A stretch of DNA of 64,000 nucleotides from the NCBI RefSeq assembly GCF_006539525.1, contig NZ_BJNE01000001.1, positions 1-64,000 of the forward strand, in the 5' to 3' direction. Made by a program: the position numbers and the translations under genes. The notes under the pieces were generated by a model. It had not been told where the DNA came from and did not search any database. It saw only the letters and a list, made by a program, of their open reading frames with translations. The DNA comes from Glutamicibacter nicotianae (GTDB lineage: Bacteria; Actinomycetota; Actinomycetes; Actinomycetales; Micrococcaceae). The stretch's first letter is position 1, and each line of letters opens with the position of its first letter. Below, in pieces: positions 51,759 to 60,949 of the stretch.

Positions 51759-52850
51759 ATGTCACGAGTTCAACGCCGGGCAGCGAACGCCAGAGCAGCC
51801 TATGGAACCCATCAGTCATCACATGCCTCGATGGCAGTGCGTTATATTGACGACGGCACCGTGGAATCCGCACCGGAAGGCACCAGCGCAGCCGATGCGT
51901 TGGCCTTCGGCAAGTCCGGACCCCAGAGGATCGCGTTGTCACTCTATCCCACCCCGGATGAAGCTGACATCCAAGAACTCACCGTGGCGTGGGACCTGCA
52001 CCCGGTGCTCGTTGAAGACCTCGTCCACGCCCGCCAGCGGCCGAAGCTCGAACGCTACGGCGAGGTGCTGCTGCTAGTTGTGCGTTCGGCACTGTACCTG
52101 GACGAAACCGAAGAGGTGGAGTTGTCCGAGTTCCACATCCTGGTCCGCAAAGGCGCTGTAGCTGTCCTCTGCCAGGACCACCGATGGATCGATGGCACCG
52201 ACGGCGAAGGGTTTGTCGAGTCAATCAGGAATGGGCGCCTGCGCAAGGACCAGTTGCTGCTCAAGGACCCGGAACTGCTCCGTCTGGGCGCTGAGGCAGT
52301 CCTGTACCGGATTCTGGATGAGATCGTCGATGGATACGTCCCGGTGCTCCACGGGCTGGGCATCGACAAGGAACAGATCGAACGCCAAGTCTTCAGCGGG
52401 GACGCTGCGGTCACCGAACGCATCTACCGATTGAGCCAAGAAGTCATCGACATGCAGCACGCGACCGCGTCGTTGCTGGAAGTGGTGCAATCGCTCGATG
52501 ACGGGTTCAAGAAGTACCCAGTGCCGGACGAACTGGAAACCTACCTCCAGGATGTCACCGACCACCTCACCCGCGCGCATTCCCAAGCCGTGGAATACAG
52601 GGATGCGCTCTCGCAGATCTTGAACGTGAACTCCACCCTTGTAGCACAGCGCCAAAACGAGGACATGAAGAAGATCTCGGGTTGGGCTGCCATCCTGTTC
52701 GCGCCGACGCTGATCGCAGCCATCTACGGGATGAACTTCGATAACATGCCAGAACTTCACTGGTCATTCGGCTACCCGGTGGCAGTCTGCCTCATGCTCG
52801 GCTTTGCCGCAGCCCTGTATGGTGTATTCAAATGGCGTAAATGGTTCTAG
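51759..52850 (+). CDS. corA: CorA-like magnesium/cobalt channel
   Basis: A 363-residue protein with a large cytoplasmic N-terminal domain, long helices, and two C-terminal TM segments; the pore signature YGMNF occurs after the first one, with a basic FKWRKWF end. This is the two-TM-GxN family. Length and the LHPVLVEDLVHARQRPKLE segment suit actinobacterial CorA. ATG 51759 has CAGGAGC at 51749-51755. The next gene starts 22 bp after the stop. Confidence 0.92.
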   Translation: MSRVQRRAANARAAYGTHQSSHASMAVRYIDDGTVESAPEGTSAADALAFGKSGPQRIALSLYPTPDEADIQELTVAWDLHPVLVEDLVHARQRPKLERYGEVLLLVVRSALYLDETEEVELSEFHILVRKGAVAVLCQDHRWIDGTDGEGFVESIRNGRLRKDQLLLKDPELLRLGAEAVLYRILDEIVDGYVPVLHGLGIDKEQIERQVFSGDAAVTERIYRLSQEVIDMQHATASLLEVVQSLDDGFKKYPVPDELETYLQDVTDHLTRAHSQAVEYRDALSQILNVNSTLVAQRQNEDMKKISGWAAILFAPTLIAAIYGMNFDNMPELHWSFGYPVAVCLMLGFAAALYGVFKWRKWF

Positions 52851-52872
52851 ACGGAAGGCTTCAGGCGAGACC

Positions 52873-53514
52873 TTGCCGGAGAAAATTGACTTCAAGAAAT
52901 CGCTGGACGGATACCGGTCGAAAGCCGGGGAAATCCGTGTCCTGCAGGTGTCAGCAGCACAATACCTGATGATCGACGGAACCGGAGATCCCAACACCAG
53001 CGATGCGTACCAGCAAGCCTTGCAAACTCTGTATCCCGTCGCCTACAAGCTCAAATTCGCGAGCAAGGCTCAGGGCCGCGACTACGTCGTCCCGCCATTG
53101 GAAGGCCTCTGGTGGGCCGAGGACATGGCAGTGTTCACCGAGCGGCGGGATAAGTCGAAATGGAGCTGGACGATGATGCTCATGGCTCCTGCATGGATCA
53201 CCGAGGAAGACTTCGCGTCAGCCGTGGAAGCGGCACAGGAGAAGAAGCAGCTGCCATGCCCCGAACGCATCCGCTTCGAGACGCTCCTTGAAGGCCAATG
53301 CGTGCAGACACTGCACATCGGCCCCTACGATGACGAAGCCGGAATTCTGGCCACGATGCACCACGAATTCATTCCGGCGCAGGGTTTGCGCATGACCGGA
53401 AAGCACCACGAAATCTACCTCGGCGACCCGCGCAAGGTGGCACCGGAAAAGCTTCGCACCATCCTGCGTCAGCCCGTTGAACCGCTTCAGCAGAAGGAAG
53501 ACACATGGAACTGA
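52873..53514 (+). CDS. GyrI-like small-molecule-binding domain protein
   Basis: A 213-residue soluble protein whose pattern (EKIDFKKSLDGYRSKAGEIRVLQV-QYLMIDGTGDPN at the start, VPPLEGLWWA, and LHIGPYDDEAGILATMHHEFI) fits the GyrI-like/SHOCT-free domain of standalone stress proteins that bind cationic or alkylating small molecules. The TTG at 52873 is the likely start, after AGGCGAG. It overlaps the AlkD-like gene by 10 bp, suggesting a joint role in toxic-compound handling and DNA repair. Confidence 0.8.
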   Translation: MPEKIDFKKSLDGYRSKAGEIRVLQVSAAQYLMIDGTGDPNTSDAYQQALQTLYPVAYKLKFASKAQGRDYVVPPLEGLWWAEDMAVFTERRDKSKWSWTMMLMAPAWITEEDFASAVEAAQEKKQLPCPERIRFETLLEGQCVQTLHIGPYDDEAGILATMHHEFIPAQGLRMTGKHHEIYLGDPRKVAPEKLRTILRQPVEPLQQKEDTWN

Positions 53515-54179
53515 CACCGCAGAGCACTGTTGCCGACGTGCAGCAGGCCTTGGACGAACTTGAAGACCCCAAGCACCGGGCAGTCAATGAGAAGCATGGC
53601 GACGATTTTGGCGTGAACCTGGGCAAGCTCAGGGCACTGGCCAAGGCGTTGAAAAGCAACCAGGAACTTGCCAACGAGCTCTGGGCGACGGGGGACACCG
53701 CAACCCGGCTGGTCGCGCTGCTGATCGCCAAGCCACGCAGTTTTTCACTCGACCAGCTGCAGGCCTGGAGCAAGGACGCCACCACTCCCAAGGTCCAAGC
53801 CTGGTTCCTGAGCTACATCGTCAAAAAATCCAAGCTGCTCGAAGAACTCCGCGTGCAGCTCATGGACGAGTCCGACCAGGTGCAGCAGGCTGCCGCGTGG
53901 GAATTGACCGCGCACCAGGTCGTGAAGGCTCCGGAACTGCTGAATCTGGAGCAGCTGCTGGACACCATCGAATCCGAGATGCGCACCGCACCGGACCGCT
54001 TGCAATGGGCTATGAATACGACGCTGGCACAGATCGGCATCGAGCATGAGCGGCTGCGCCCGCGCGCGCTGGCGATCGGCGAGTCGCTGCAGGTGCTGGC
54101 GGATTATCCGACGTCTGCCGGGTGCATTTCCCCCTTCGCGCCAATTTGGATCACCGAAATGGCAAAGAGAAAAGCCTAG
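53505..54179 (+). CDS. DNA alkylation repair protein, AlkD-like HEAT-repeat glycosylase
   Basis: A 224-residue all-helical protein with HEAT-like repeats (NLGKLRALAKALK, ATRLVALLIAKP, WFLSYIVKKSK, WAMNTTLAQIG). It resembles the PF08713 family that removes N3- and N7-alkylated purines without base flipping. Assignment is by pattern; the catalytic Asp cannot be placed with certainty. Its ATG lies inside the GyrI-like gene (10-bp overlap). A bidirectional terminator overlaps the stop. Confidence 0.8.
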   Translation: MELTPQSTVADVQQALDELEDPKHRAVNEKHGDDFGVNLGKLRALAKALKSNQELANELWATGDTATRLVALLIAKPRSFSLDQLQAWSKDATTPKVQAWFLSYIVKKSKLLEELRVQLMDESDQVQQAAAWELTAHQVVKAPELLNLEQLLDTIESEMRTAPDRLQWAMNTTLAQIGIEHERLRPRALAIGESLQVLADYPTSAGCISPFAPIWITEMAKRKA

Positions 54180-54205
54180 GCCCAGCAATTGCTGGACCTA
54201 GGCTT
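54172..54205. terminator. Bidirectional terminator between AlkD-like and permease genes
   Basis: AAGCCTAGG/CCTAGGCTT outer stem and CCAGC/GCTGG inner stem. It overlaps the AlkD-like stop codon and serves both converging transcripts. Confidence 0.75.
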
Positions 54206-54216
54206 CACGGAGATTT

Positions 54217-55593
54217 TCAGGCGTCCACCGAATCCCCGCTCTCATCGCGCAACGCGATCTTGGAGATCACCCAGATCGCGGCGGTCAGCCCGCCAGTGAG
54301 CAGCAGCTGGGTGCGTGCGGCTGGATCGGTCATCGCAATGACGACAATCGCTGCCAAGAGGACGATCGTCGCGATCGACAAGCCCGGGAAACCCCACAGG
54401 CGCAACGGCAGGTGCGCACCGTCGCGGTCCGCACGACGACGCAGGATCAGCTGCGTGACGGCAATGAACGCCCAGATGACGATGATGGTCGAACCGACCA
54501 CGTTCAACAGGATCGGCATGACCGCATCCGGCCAGATCCAGTTCAGGCCCACAGCCAGGAACGAGAACGATACCGAGCTGATGACGGACTTCGCCGGCAC
54601 GCCCTTGCCGGTCACATGGGTGACGGCGCGCGGGGCGAGCTTGCGCTGGCCCAGGGAGTACAGCATGCGCGAGGAACCATAGATGTTCGCGTTCATCGCC
54701 GAAAGCAGCGCGACCACGACCACGGCGTTCATCATGAAGCCCACGCCCGGAATGTGCATGACATCCAGCGCGGCGGCAAATGGCCCTTCGGCGACGGCCG
54801 GGTTATTCCATGGCACCAGGGCGACAATCACCAGGATCGAACCGAGGTAGAAGAACAGGATGCGCAGCATCACCGACTTGACCACGCGCTTGATGTTGCC
54901 AGCCGGGTCCTTGGACTCGGCGGCCGCGATCGAGACAACTTCGGTGCCGCCGAATGAGAAGATGACGATCAGCACGGCCGCGGCAATCCCTGCCATGCCG
55001 CCGGGGGCGAAGCCTCCGTGGGCGGCCAGGTTGGCAAAGCCCACCGGTTCAGGGGTGGGAATCACGCCCGCCAGTACCAGTGCGCCGAAGGCCAGGAAGG
55101 CGATGATCGCCGCCACCTTGATCACGGCAAACCAGTATTCGAAACGGCCGTAGTTGCGCACGCCGAGCAGATTCGCCCCGGTGAGGATCACCACGAAGCT
55201 GAGCACCCATGCCCACTGCGGGAATGCGGGCACCCACCCGGCGGTAATGGCGGCGGCCCCGGTCGCTTCTGCGGCGATCACCACGACCAGCTGGACCCAG
55301 TACAGCCAGCCCAGCGTGGAGCCGGCGCTGCGGCCCATGGCCTGGCCGGCGAAGGTCGAGAACGCACCCGAGGAGGGGTTCGCGGCAACCATTTCGGCAA
55401 GCATCGCCATGATCACGATGATCACGGTGCCGGCGATCAGGTAGGAGACCAGCACCGCCGGTCCGGCAATGGAGATCGCCTGGCCGGACCCGACGAACAG
55501 GCCAGCGCCGATCGCGCCACCCAGGCCCATCATGGAGATCTGGCGCTGGGTTAGCCCGGCATGCAGCTGCTCGGGGGCTTTGACTGCGCTCAC
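54217..55593 (-). CDS. Amino acid permease (APC family)
   Basis: A 458-residue, twelve-TM transporter of the amino acid-polyamine-organocation family, closest by pattern to GABA/aromatic amino acid permeases (QISMMGLGGAIGAGLFVGSG at the start, FSFGGTEVVSIAAAES, SAMNANIYGSSRMLYSLG). It imports amino acids with protons. The GTG start overlaps the aminotransferase stop (GTGA), so both are one transcript; the partner suggests an aromatic or histidine-like substrate. Confidence 0.92.
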   Translation of the reverse strand: MSAVKAPEQLHAGLTQRQISMMGLGGAIGAGLFVGSGQAISIAGPAVLVSYLIAGTVIIVIMAMLAEMVAANPSSGAFSTFAGQAMGRSAGSTLGWLYWVQLVVVIAAEATGAAAITAGWVPAFPQWAWVLSFVVILTGANLLGVRNYGRFEYWFAVIKVAAIIAFLAFGALVLAGVIPTPEPVGFANLAAHGGFAPGGMAGIAAAVLIVIFSFGGTEVVSIAAAESKDPAGNIKRVVKSVMLRILFFYLGSILVIVALVPWNNPAVAEGPFAAALDVMHIPGVGFMMNAVVVVALLSAMNANIYGSSRMLYSLGQRKLAPRAVTHVTGKGVPAKSVISSVSFSFLAVGLNWIWPDAVMPILLNVVGSTIIVIWAFIAVTQLILRRRADRDGAHLPLRLWGFPGLSIATIVLLAAIVVIAMTDPAARTQLLLTGGLTAAIWVISKIALRDESGDSVDA

Positions 55594-56654
55594 GCGGTGG
55601 CCTCCTGCACCGCTGGCAGGGCGGCGAGCACGCGGTCGACATCTTCCGCGGTGCCCGAAGAGATCCGCAACCCGTCACCGGGGAAGGCACGAACCACCAC
55701 GCCGCCGGCTGCCAGTTTGGCTTCAAGTTCCACGGTCGCCTCGCCGGCGTCCACCCAGACGAAATTCGCCTGCGACTTCACGACCGGGTATCCGGCAGCG
55801 GCCAGGCCCTCGTGCATGCGTTCGCGCTGGGCGACGACTTCCTCGATGCGCACCGACAATTCGTCGATGGCGGCCAGCGAGGCCACCGCCGCGCGCTGGG
55901 CCAGGTCGGTGACGCCGAACGGCACGGCGACCTTGCGCAGGTTCGCAGCGACGTCCAGCGGACTGATCGCGTATCCCACGCGCAAGCCGGCCAGCCCGTA
56001 GGCCTTGGAGAAGGTGTGCAGCACCGCCACATGCGGGTACTTGCGGAACAGCTCGATCCCGTCGGCCCGCACGGCCGAACGGTCGAAATGCACGTAGGCT
56101 TCGTCGACGACGACCAGCACGTTGCGCGGCACGGCGTTGATGAAGGCGTCCAGGGCCTCGGCCTGCACCACGGTGCCGGTCGGGTTGTTCGGGTTGCAGA
56201 TGAAGATCAGCCGGGTCTTCTCGGTGATGGCGTCCAGCATGGCTGGAAGATCGTGTCGGCATTCGGCATCCAGCGGCACCTCGACGGGGGTGGCCCCGGC
56301 GATGCGCACCAGCGAGGGGTAGGCCTCGAAGGAGCGCCACGCGTACATGACCTCGTCGCCTTCGGCGGCCACTGCATGGATGATCTGGGCCGCGACCTCG
56401 ACCGATCCGGCACCCAGGGTGATGTGCTCGGCCGGGATGCCGAACTGCGCGCTGAGCGCGCCGGTCAGTTCGGGTGCCGCAATGCTCGGGTAGCGGTGGA
56501 TGTTGGCCAGGCCGTCCTGGATGCTGTCCAGCACCGATGGCAACGGCGCATGCGGCGACTCGTTGGATGAAAGTTTCGAGGCTCCAGCGGCTGCGGGCTT
56601 GCCTTGCTTGTAAGCGGGCACATCCTGCAAGGAGGGGCGCTGGTGAAGGGTCAT
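55590..56654 (-). CDS. HisC-like/aromatic amino acid aminotransferase
   Basis: A PLP class I/II aminotransferase of 354 residues: NPNNPTG at 154-160, DEAYVHF, and the PLP lysine Lys217 in TFSKAYGLAGLRVGY. It belongs to the HisC/Pat branch that acts on histidinol phosphate or aromatic amino acids; the separate location from any his operon and the co-transcribed permease favour aromatic amino acids. ATG 56654 with AGAGG just upstream is used; the track's longer N-terminus lacks support. A nearby divergent Lrp regulator may control it. Confidence 0.88.
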   Translation of the reverse strand: MTLHQRPSLQDVPAYKQGKPAAAGASKLSSNESPHAPLPSVLDSIQDGLANIHRYPSIAAPELTGALSAQFGIPAEHITLGAGSVEVAAQIIHAVAAEGDEVMYAWRSFEAYPSLVRIAGATPVEVPLDAECRHDLPAMLDAITEKTRLIFICNPNNPTGTVVQAEALDAFINAVPRNVLVVVDEAYVHFDRSAVRADGIELFRKYPHVAVLHTFSKAYGLAGLRVGYAISPLDVAANLRKVAVPFGVTDLAQRAAVASLAAIDELSVRIEEVVAQRERMHEGLAAAGYPVVKSQANFVWVDAGEATVELEAKLAAGGVVVRAFPGDGLRISSGTAEDVDRVLAALPAVQEATA

Positions 56655-56820
56655 GAGGTTCCTCTCTGACTGCCAGAGCTGCACGAGGCCGGCAATCGTT
56701 CGTATGGCAAAGCCGTGGTGCGTGGTCAGCGGTGGCCCTGCTCATATCCTCGCGTGTCGCGATTCACAAGCATCGACTGTAGGTTGATTGAATCTGCCGG
56801 CGCAATCGCGACCCCTGTTC

Positions 56821-56837
56821 CTATGCAGGCTGCATAG
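56821..56837. promoter_or_regulatory. 17-bp palindrome in the Lrp/aminotransferase interval
   Basis: Perfect inverted repeat CTATGCA-GGC-TGCATAG, 24 bp after the lrp-like stop and about 170 bp before the aminotransferase start. Size and symmetry fit an Lrp/AsnC-type operator. Confidence 0.5.
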
Positions 56838-56860
56838 CGTTCTCCGCCAAGTAACCCATT

Positions 56861-57370
56861 TTACTGGTCAATCTGCCCACTCTTTTCCACATCGGCCTCG
56901 CTCCTAGCGCACGCTGCGACCAGTGGCAGGGTTCTCCCCTGGAAATGCTCGTGCAGGGCGAAAGACGATGAGGTCCTTGCCACACCTGGCACCTTGTTGA
57001 TCCGGTTGAAGATTTCCTGCAGGTCCTCGGGGGTCCGGGCCACGACGCGCAACTGCAAATCCGAGCTGCCGGTCACGGTGTACATGTCGACGATCTCCGG
57101 GATGGATTCCTCCAGCGCGGTCGCCACCGGGTCATGCCCATAGCGCTGGATGATCTCCACCTGGCAGAACGCGACCAGCGTGTAGCCGAACCCGGCAGGC
57201 TTGATCCGCGGGATGATGCCCTGGATGACGCCGGCCTCGTGGAGCCGGGCCAGCCGGCTGCTGATCGTGCCGCGGGCAACACCCAGGCGCCGGGCGCACT
57301 CCATCACCGGCAGCATCGGCGATTCGGTGAGCAGTTCGATCAAATCCGCGTCCAAGCGGTCAATGCGCAC
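56861..57370 (-). CDS. Lrp/AsnC-family transcriptional regulator
   Basis: A 169-residue regulator: N-terminal helix-turn-helix (DADLIELLTESP, ARRLGVARGTISSRLARL) and a C-terminal RAM ligand-binding domain (AFCQVEII, TGSSDLQLRVVARTPEDLQEI). It probably senses an amino acid and controls the adjoining aminotransferase-permease pair. The GTG at 57370 is chosen because AAAGGACG lies 7 nt upstream. Divergent from the SDR gene at 57506. Confidence 0.9.
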   Translation of the reverse strand: MRIDRLDADLIELLTESPMLPVMECARRLGVARGTISSRLARLHEAGVIQGIIPRIKPAGFGYTLVAFCQVEIIQRYGHDPVATALEESIPEIVDMYTVTGSSDLQLRVVARTPEDLQEIFNRINKVPGVARTSSSFALHEHFQGRTLPLVAACARSEADVEKSGQIDQ

Positions 57371-57505
57371 GGTCGTCCTTTCGACAAGTCGGTCCAATGC
57401 TCCAAGGCTAGCGGTGAATGCTGGGCGCACTCGATGAAAATAGCCCAATTGTTAGCCGCGACACAGGCTAGGCTGATGCCATACGGATCCTGAAGGAGTA
57501 CAGAT

Positions 57506-58354
57506 ATGGGCAAGACGCCTCTTGAATCGGTAGCCGGTTTGCATGTCTTGATCACCGGGGCGGCGCAGGGGATGGGCTTGCTCTTCGCAAAGCAGGCCTG
57601 CCGCGAAGGCGCGGCGCGCGTGGTCATCTGGGATATCGACACGGCAAGGCTCGACGCGGCCGCAGAAGAATTGCGCCGGCTCGGCGGCACTGTCGAGGCG
57701 TACGTGGTGGACCTTGCCGACCCGGCCCAGATCCACCACTACGCAGCCGAAGCGGTTGAGAGCGGGGGAATCGACGTGCTGGTCAACAACGCCGGGGTGG
57801 TAACCGGCACGTCCTTCGCGAAACACCGCACCGCGCAGATCACCGCGACCATGCAGGTCAACGCACTGGCCCCGATGTACTTGACCCACGCCCTGCTTCC
57901 GCAGCTGGGGCGGCGAGGCAAGGGCCGGGTGTTGACCATGGCGTCGGCGGCCGCATTGGTGTCCAACCCGAACATGAGCGTCTACGCCGCTTCCAAGGCC
58001 GCGGCTCTGTCCTTCAGCGATTCGCTGCGCCTCGAACTGGAGGACAACGAGCAGATCGCGGTGAGCACGATTTGCCCGACCTATATCAGCACCGGCATGT
58101 TCGCCGGCGCCAAGTCGATGCTGCTGACCCCGATCCTGGAACCGGAAGCGGTGGTGGACCGCGCGTGGCGGGCGATGCTTGCGGGCACCCCGCTGGTGCT
58201 GATGCCGTGGACCAGCAAGCTGGGCCAGCTGCTGCGCGGCGTGCTGCCCCGTCCGGCCTGGGATTTCGTGGCCGGCAAGGTCATCGGCGTCTACCACTCG
58301 ATGGACGAGTTCACCGGGAGAACACCGCGGGACGCGCAGGTGAATCGGGGCTGA
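57506..58354 (+). CDS. Short-chain dehydrogenase/reductase
   Basis: A 282-residue SDR: TGAAQGMG (17-24), Asp near 43 (IWDID) favouring NAD(H), NNAG (94-97), catalytic Ser147, Tyr160 and Lys164 (YAASK). The C-terminal TGMFAGAKS and the hydrophobic tail resemble retinol-dehydrogenase/RDH-like SDRs acting on lipophilic alcohols. Substrate unknown. AAGGAG at 57492-57497 precedes the ATG. Divergent from the Lrp regulator. Confidence 0.87.
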   Translation: MGKTPLESVAGLHVLITGAAQGMGLLFAKQACREGAARVVIWDIDTARLDAAAEELRRLGGTVEAYVVDLADPAQIHHYAAEAVESGGIDVLVNNAGVVTGTSFAKHRTAQITATMQVNALAPMYLTHALLPQLGRRGKGRVLTMASAAALVSNPNMSVYAASKAAALSFSDSLRLELEDNEQIAVSTICPTYISTGMFAGAKSMLLTPILEPEAVVDRAWRAMLAGTPLVLMPWTSKLGQLLRGVLPRPAWDFVAGKVIGVYHSMDEFTGRTPRDAQVNRG

Positions 58355-58429
58355 AAATTCACTGTTCCACCTGTTGCCAGCGGGCCTGAAAGGGTAGTTT
58401 GGGAGCATCGCCCAGCTAGGAGGTTCGTC

Positions 58430-59305
58430 ATGCAAAATCTCGTTGTCAATCTATGGATGCAAGGCAATGGCGAGGAGGCGGGGGAGTTCTATGCCCGCTC
58501 CTTGCCTGAGGCAACTACCGAAGTTGAATCGCGCTACCCGAGCGAGGGACTGCTGGAATTCCAGCAGCCCCTTGCCGGCAAGCCGCTGACAGTGTCCTTG
58601 TGGGTGCGCGGAACGAAAATCACGCTGATCAACGCGGGCCAGGAATTCAAGCCCAATCCCTCCATCTCGATCATCCTGGTCTTCAGCACCGGCCAGCGCG
58701 AGTCGCTCGACGCCACCTGGTCCGCGCTGATGGAAGGCGGCACCGCGCTGATGCCGCTGGATGCCTACCCGTTCAGCACACGCTACGGCTGGGTGAACGA
58801 CAAATACGGCGTTTCCTGGCAGCTGATGGAAACCAGCGAACCGGTCGAGCCCCGTGCGTCGGTGATTCCCTCGCTGATGTTCGGCGGTGCCGCCCAAAAC
58901 CGGGCGGCCGAGGCCATTGAGTTCTACGGGCAGGTGCTCGGCGCGAAGCTGGACAGCGCCTACCCGTACGGGGAGCCGACAGAATCCGCCACCGCCGAAG
59001 CGCTGATGTACGCCCAATTCACCCTGGGCGAGGATTGCGTGGCGGCCATGGACTCGGGGGTGCCTCAGGATTTCACCTTCACCCCCGGCGTCTCGCTGGA
59101 ATGGCACTGCGATGGGCAGGCCGAGATCGACCGCGTCTGGGATGCGATGTCGGCGGTGCCCGAAGCCGAGGCCTGCGGCTGGCTCACCGACAAATTCGGG
59201 GTGAGCTGGCAGATCGTCCCGTCGAACATGGGCGAGTTGATGGAGCGGCCCGGCGCTTTCGAGAATATGCTGAAGATGAAGAAACTGGTGATCAACGACT
59301 TCTAG
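58430..59305 (+). CDS. Two-domain VOC (PhnB-like) protein
   Basis: A 291-residue protein made of two similar halves of the PhnB/3-dmu-9 3-methyltransferase-like VOC fold: LWMQGNGEEAGEFYARSLP and FGGAAQNRAAEAIEFYGQVLG begin each half, and each ends with WVNDKYGVSWQL or WLTDKFGVSWQI. Metal ligands and activity are not assignable; the family is often called a glyoxalase-like or methyltransferase-like protein. AGGAGG precedes the ATG. The next ORF starts 9 bp on. Confidence 0.85.
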   Translation: MQNLVVNLWMQGNGEEAGEFYARSLPEATTEVESRYPSEGLLEFQQPLAGKPLTVSLWVRGTKITLINAGQEFKPNPSISIILVFSTGQRESLDATWSALMEGGTALMPLDAYPFSTRYGWVNDKYGVSWQLMETSEPVEPRASVIPSLMFGGAAQNRAAEAIEFYGQVLGAKLDSAYPYGEPTESATAEALMYAQFTLGEDCVAAMDSGVPQDFTFTPGVSLEWHCDGQAEIDRVWDAMSAVPEAEACGWLTDKFGVSWQIVPSNMGELMERPGAFENMLKMKKLVINDF

Positions 59306-59314
59306 CGGGGAACA

Positions 59315-60313
59315 ATGGGCGGCGCTGCACGGCGGGCGGTAGTGGCAGGAGCCAGCGGGTTCATCGGCGTGCGGCTGATAGCGCAGCTGCGCGAGGGCGG
59401 ATACGAAGTGGCGGTGATCGGCCGCGGCGAGAAGTCCGATGCCCAGTGGGGCGATGGCCCGGGGCTGGAGGCACTGGTCGACGGCGCGGATCTGCTGGTG
59501 AACCTGGCCGGGAAGAATGTCGGCTGCCGCTATCACGATGCGGCCCGAAACGAGATCCTCGCTTCGCGGGTGGACACGACCCGTGCGCTGCACGAAGCGG
59601 TTAGCCGGGCCGCGAATCCGCCGCAGCTGTGGCTGAATGCGTCAACCGCGACCATATACCGGCACAGCATGGATGCGCCGAACACCGAGGCCGACGGCCG
59701 GATCGGCGAAGGCTTCTCGGTGGATGTCGCGCGCAACTGGGAACGCGAGTTCTTCCGCGGCCAGCTGCCCACGCGCCGGGTGGCCCTGCGCATGGCGATC
59801 GTGCTCGGCGATGGCCCAGCCACGCGCAAGCTGCTGGCCATTGCGCGGCTGTGGCTTGGCGGGGCGCAGCACGATGGCTGGTGGCCTGCGCATCGGCGGT
59901 ACCGCGGCATCGGGGAAGACCCGAGCGGATCCGAACGCAGCGGCTGGCATCGCACGCGCGGGAACCAGCGCTTCAGCTGGATCCACGTGGATGATGCGCT
60001 CGGCGCGATCAGGCATATCATCGAGCACCCCGAAATCTCCGGGCCGGTCAATCTCAGCTCGCCGTACCCGGTAGCCAATCGGGAACTGATGGCCTCGCTG
60101 CGCCGCGCCGCAGGCAGGAAATTCGGGTTGCCCGCGTATCGTTGGATGCTGGAACCGGCCATGTTCGTGCTGCGCGTGGAACCCGAAATGCTGCTGAAGT
60201 CCCGTTGGGTGCTGCCCGGGGTGCTGCAGGACAGCGGCTACGAATTCCGCTGGCCGCACCTGGACGTGGCACTGGAAGACGTCGCCGGGAATCTGGCCGG
60301 AAAACAACTTTAA
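59315..60313 (+). CDS. TIGR01777-family NAD-dependent epimerase-like protein
   Basis: A 332-residue Rossmann protein: GASGFIG near residue 13, NLAGKNVG, RVDTTRAL, and a C-terminal DUF1731-like part (LPAYRWMLEPAMFVLRVEPEMLLKSRWVLPGVLQDSGYEFRWP). This is the YfcH/TIGR01777 family, of uncertain substrate; it is sometimes linked to cell division in other phyla. Start ATG 59315 overlaps no other gene; ribosome site weak. Likely one transcript with the VOC gene and the pentapeptide gene. Confidence 0.85.
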   Translation: MGGAARRAVVAGASGFIGVRLIAQLREGGYEVAVIGRGEKSDAQWGDGPGLEALVDGADLLVNLAGKNVGCRYHDAARNEILASRVDTTRALHEAVSRAANPPQLWLNASTATIYRHSMDAPNTEADGRIGEGFSVDVARNWEREFFRGQLPTRRVALRMAIVLGDGPATRKLLAIARLWLGGAQHDGWWPAHRRYRGIGEDPSGSERSGWHRTRGNQRFSWIHVDDALGAIRHIIEHPEISGPVNLSSPYPVANRELMASLRRAAGRKFGLPAYRWMLEPAMFVLRVEPEMLLKSRWVLPGVLQDSGYEFRWPHLDVALEDVAGNLAGKQL

Positions 60314-60322
60314 GGACGCGCA

Positions 60323-60949
60323 TTGGCACCGAGGATCCGCCGCTTCACCCTGCCCGAGCTGGCTCGCGGCTACCGCGGAGACCTGGGAGACGACTACATT
60401 GAACTGCTGCACTTCCGGGATTTCGATGCACCGCTGGCGGCCGATGGCGCGCGGCTGGAGGAATGCCGGTTCAGTTCCGTGCAGATCGAGTCCGTGCGCA
60501 ACGCCCGGCTGATCCAGTGCGAGCTCGAGCAGGCCGGGGCACCGGCGCTGCAGGCTGCCGGGGTGTTCCTCAACGACGTGCGGGTCAACCACAGCCGCTT
60601 CGGCTCCGCGGATTTCGCTGAGGCACAGCTTGATGGCGTGGTGTTCGAGAACTGCAAATTCGGCTGGCTGAACCTGCGCGGCGCCACGGTGCGGGACGTG
60701 CTCTTCCGCAATTGCCAGTTCGAGGAGATCGATCTGGGCGGACGGATCCAGCGCCTGGGCTTCGCCGATTCGCGGGCAGGGCAGATCAACTGCCATGGTG
60801 CGCAACTGCGCGAGGTGGATTTGCAGGGGCTGGATTTTGCTGATGTGGAAGGTGTCGATGGGTTGCGCGGCGCGCAGATCAGCTCGCTGCAGCTGGGCCT
60901 GCTGGGCGAGGCGATGGCCAGCCACCTGGGGATCAAGCTAGGTAGCTGA
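60323..60949 (+). CDS. Pentapeptide-repeat protein
   Basis: A 208-residue protein with irregular five-residue repeats (A/C-x-L/F-x-x) in the middle and C-terminal parts: ARLEECRF, ADFAEAQLDGVVFENCKF, VLFRNCQFEEIDL, AQLREVDLQGLDF. They form a right-handed beta-helix; some such proteins mimic DNA and protect gyrase from quinolones, others are of unknown role. The TTG start has AAGGA upstream. The 3' end overlaps the converging LysR gene by 17 bp. Confidence 0.82.
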   Translation: MAPRIRRFTLPELARGYRGDLGDDYIELLHFRDFDAPLAADGARLEECRFSSVQIESVRNARLIQCELEQAGAPALQAAGVFLNDVRVNHSRFGSADFAEAQLDGVVFENCKFGWLNLRGATVRDVLFRNCQFEEIDLGGRIQRLGFADSRAGQINCHGAQLREVDLQGLDFADVEGVDGLRGAQISSLQLGLLGEAMASHLGIKLGS

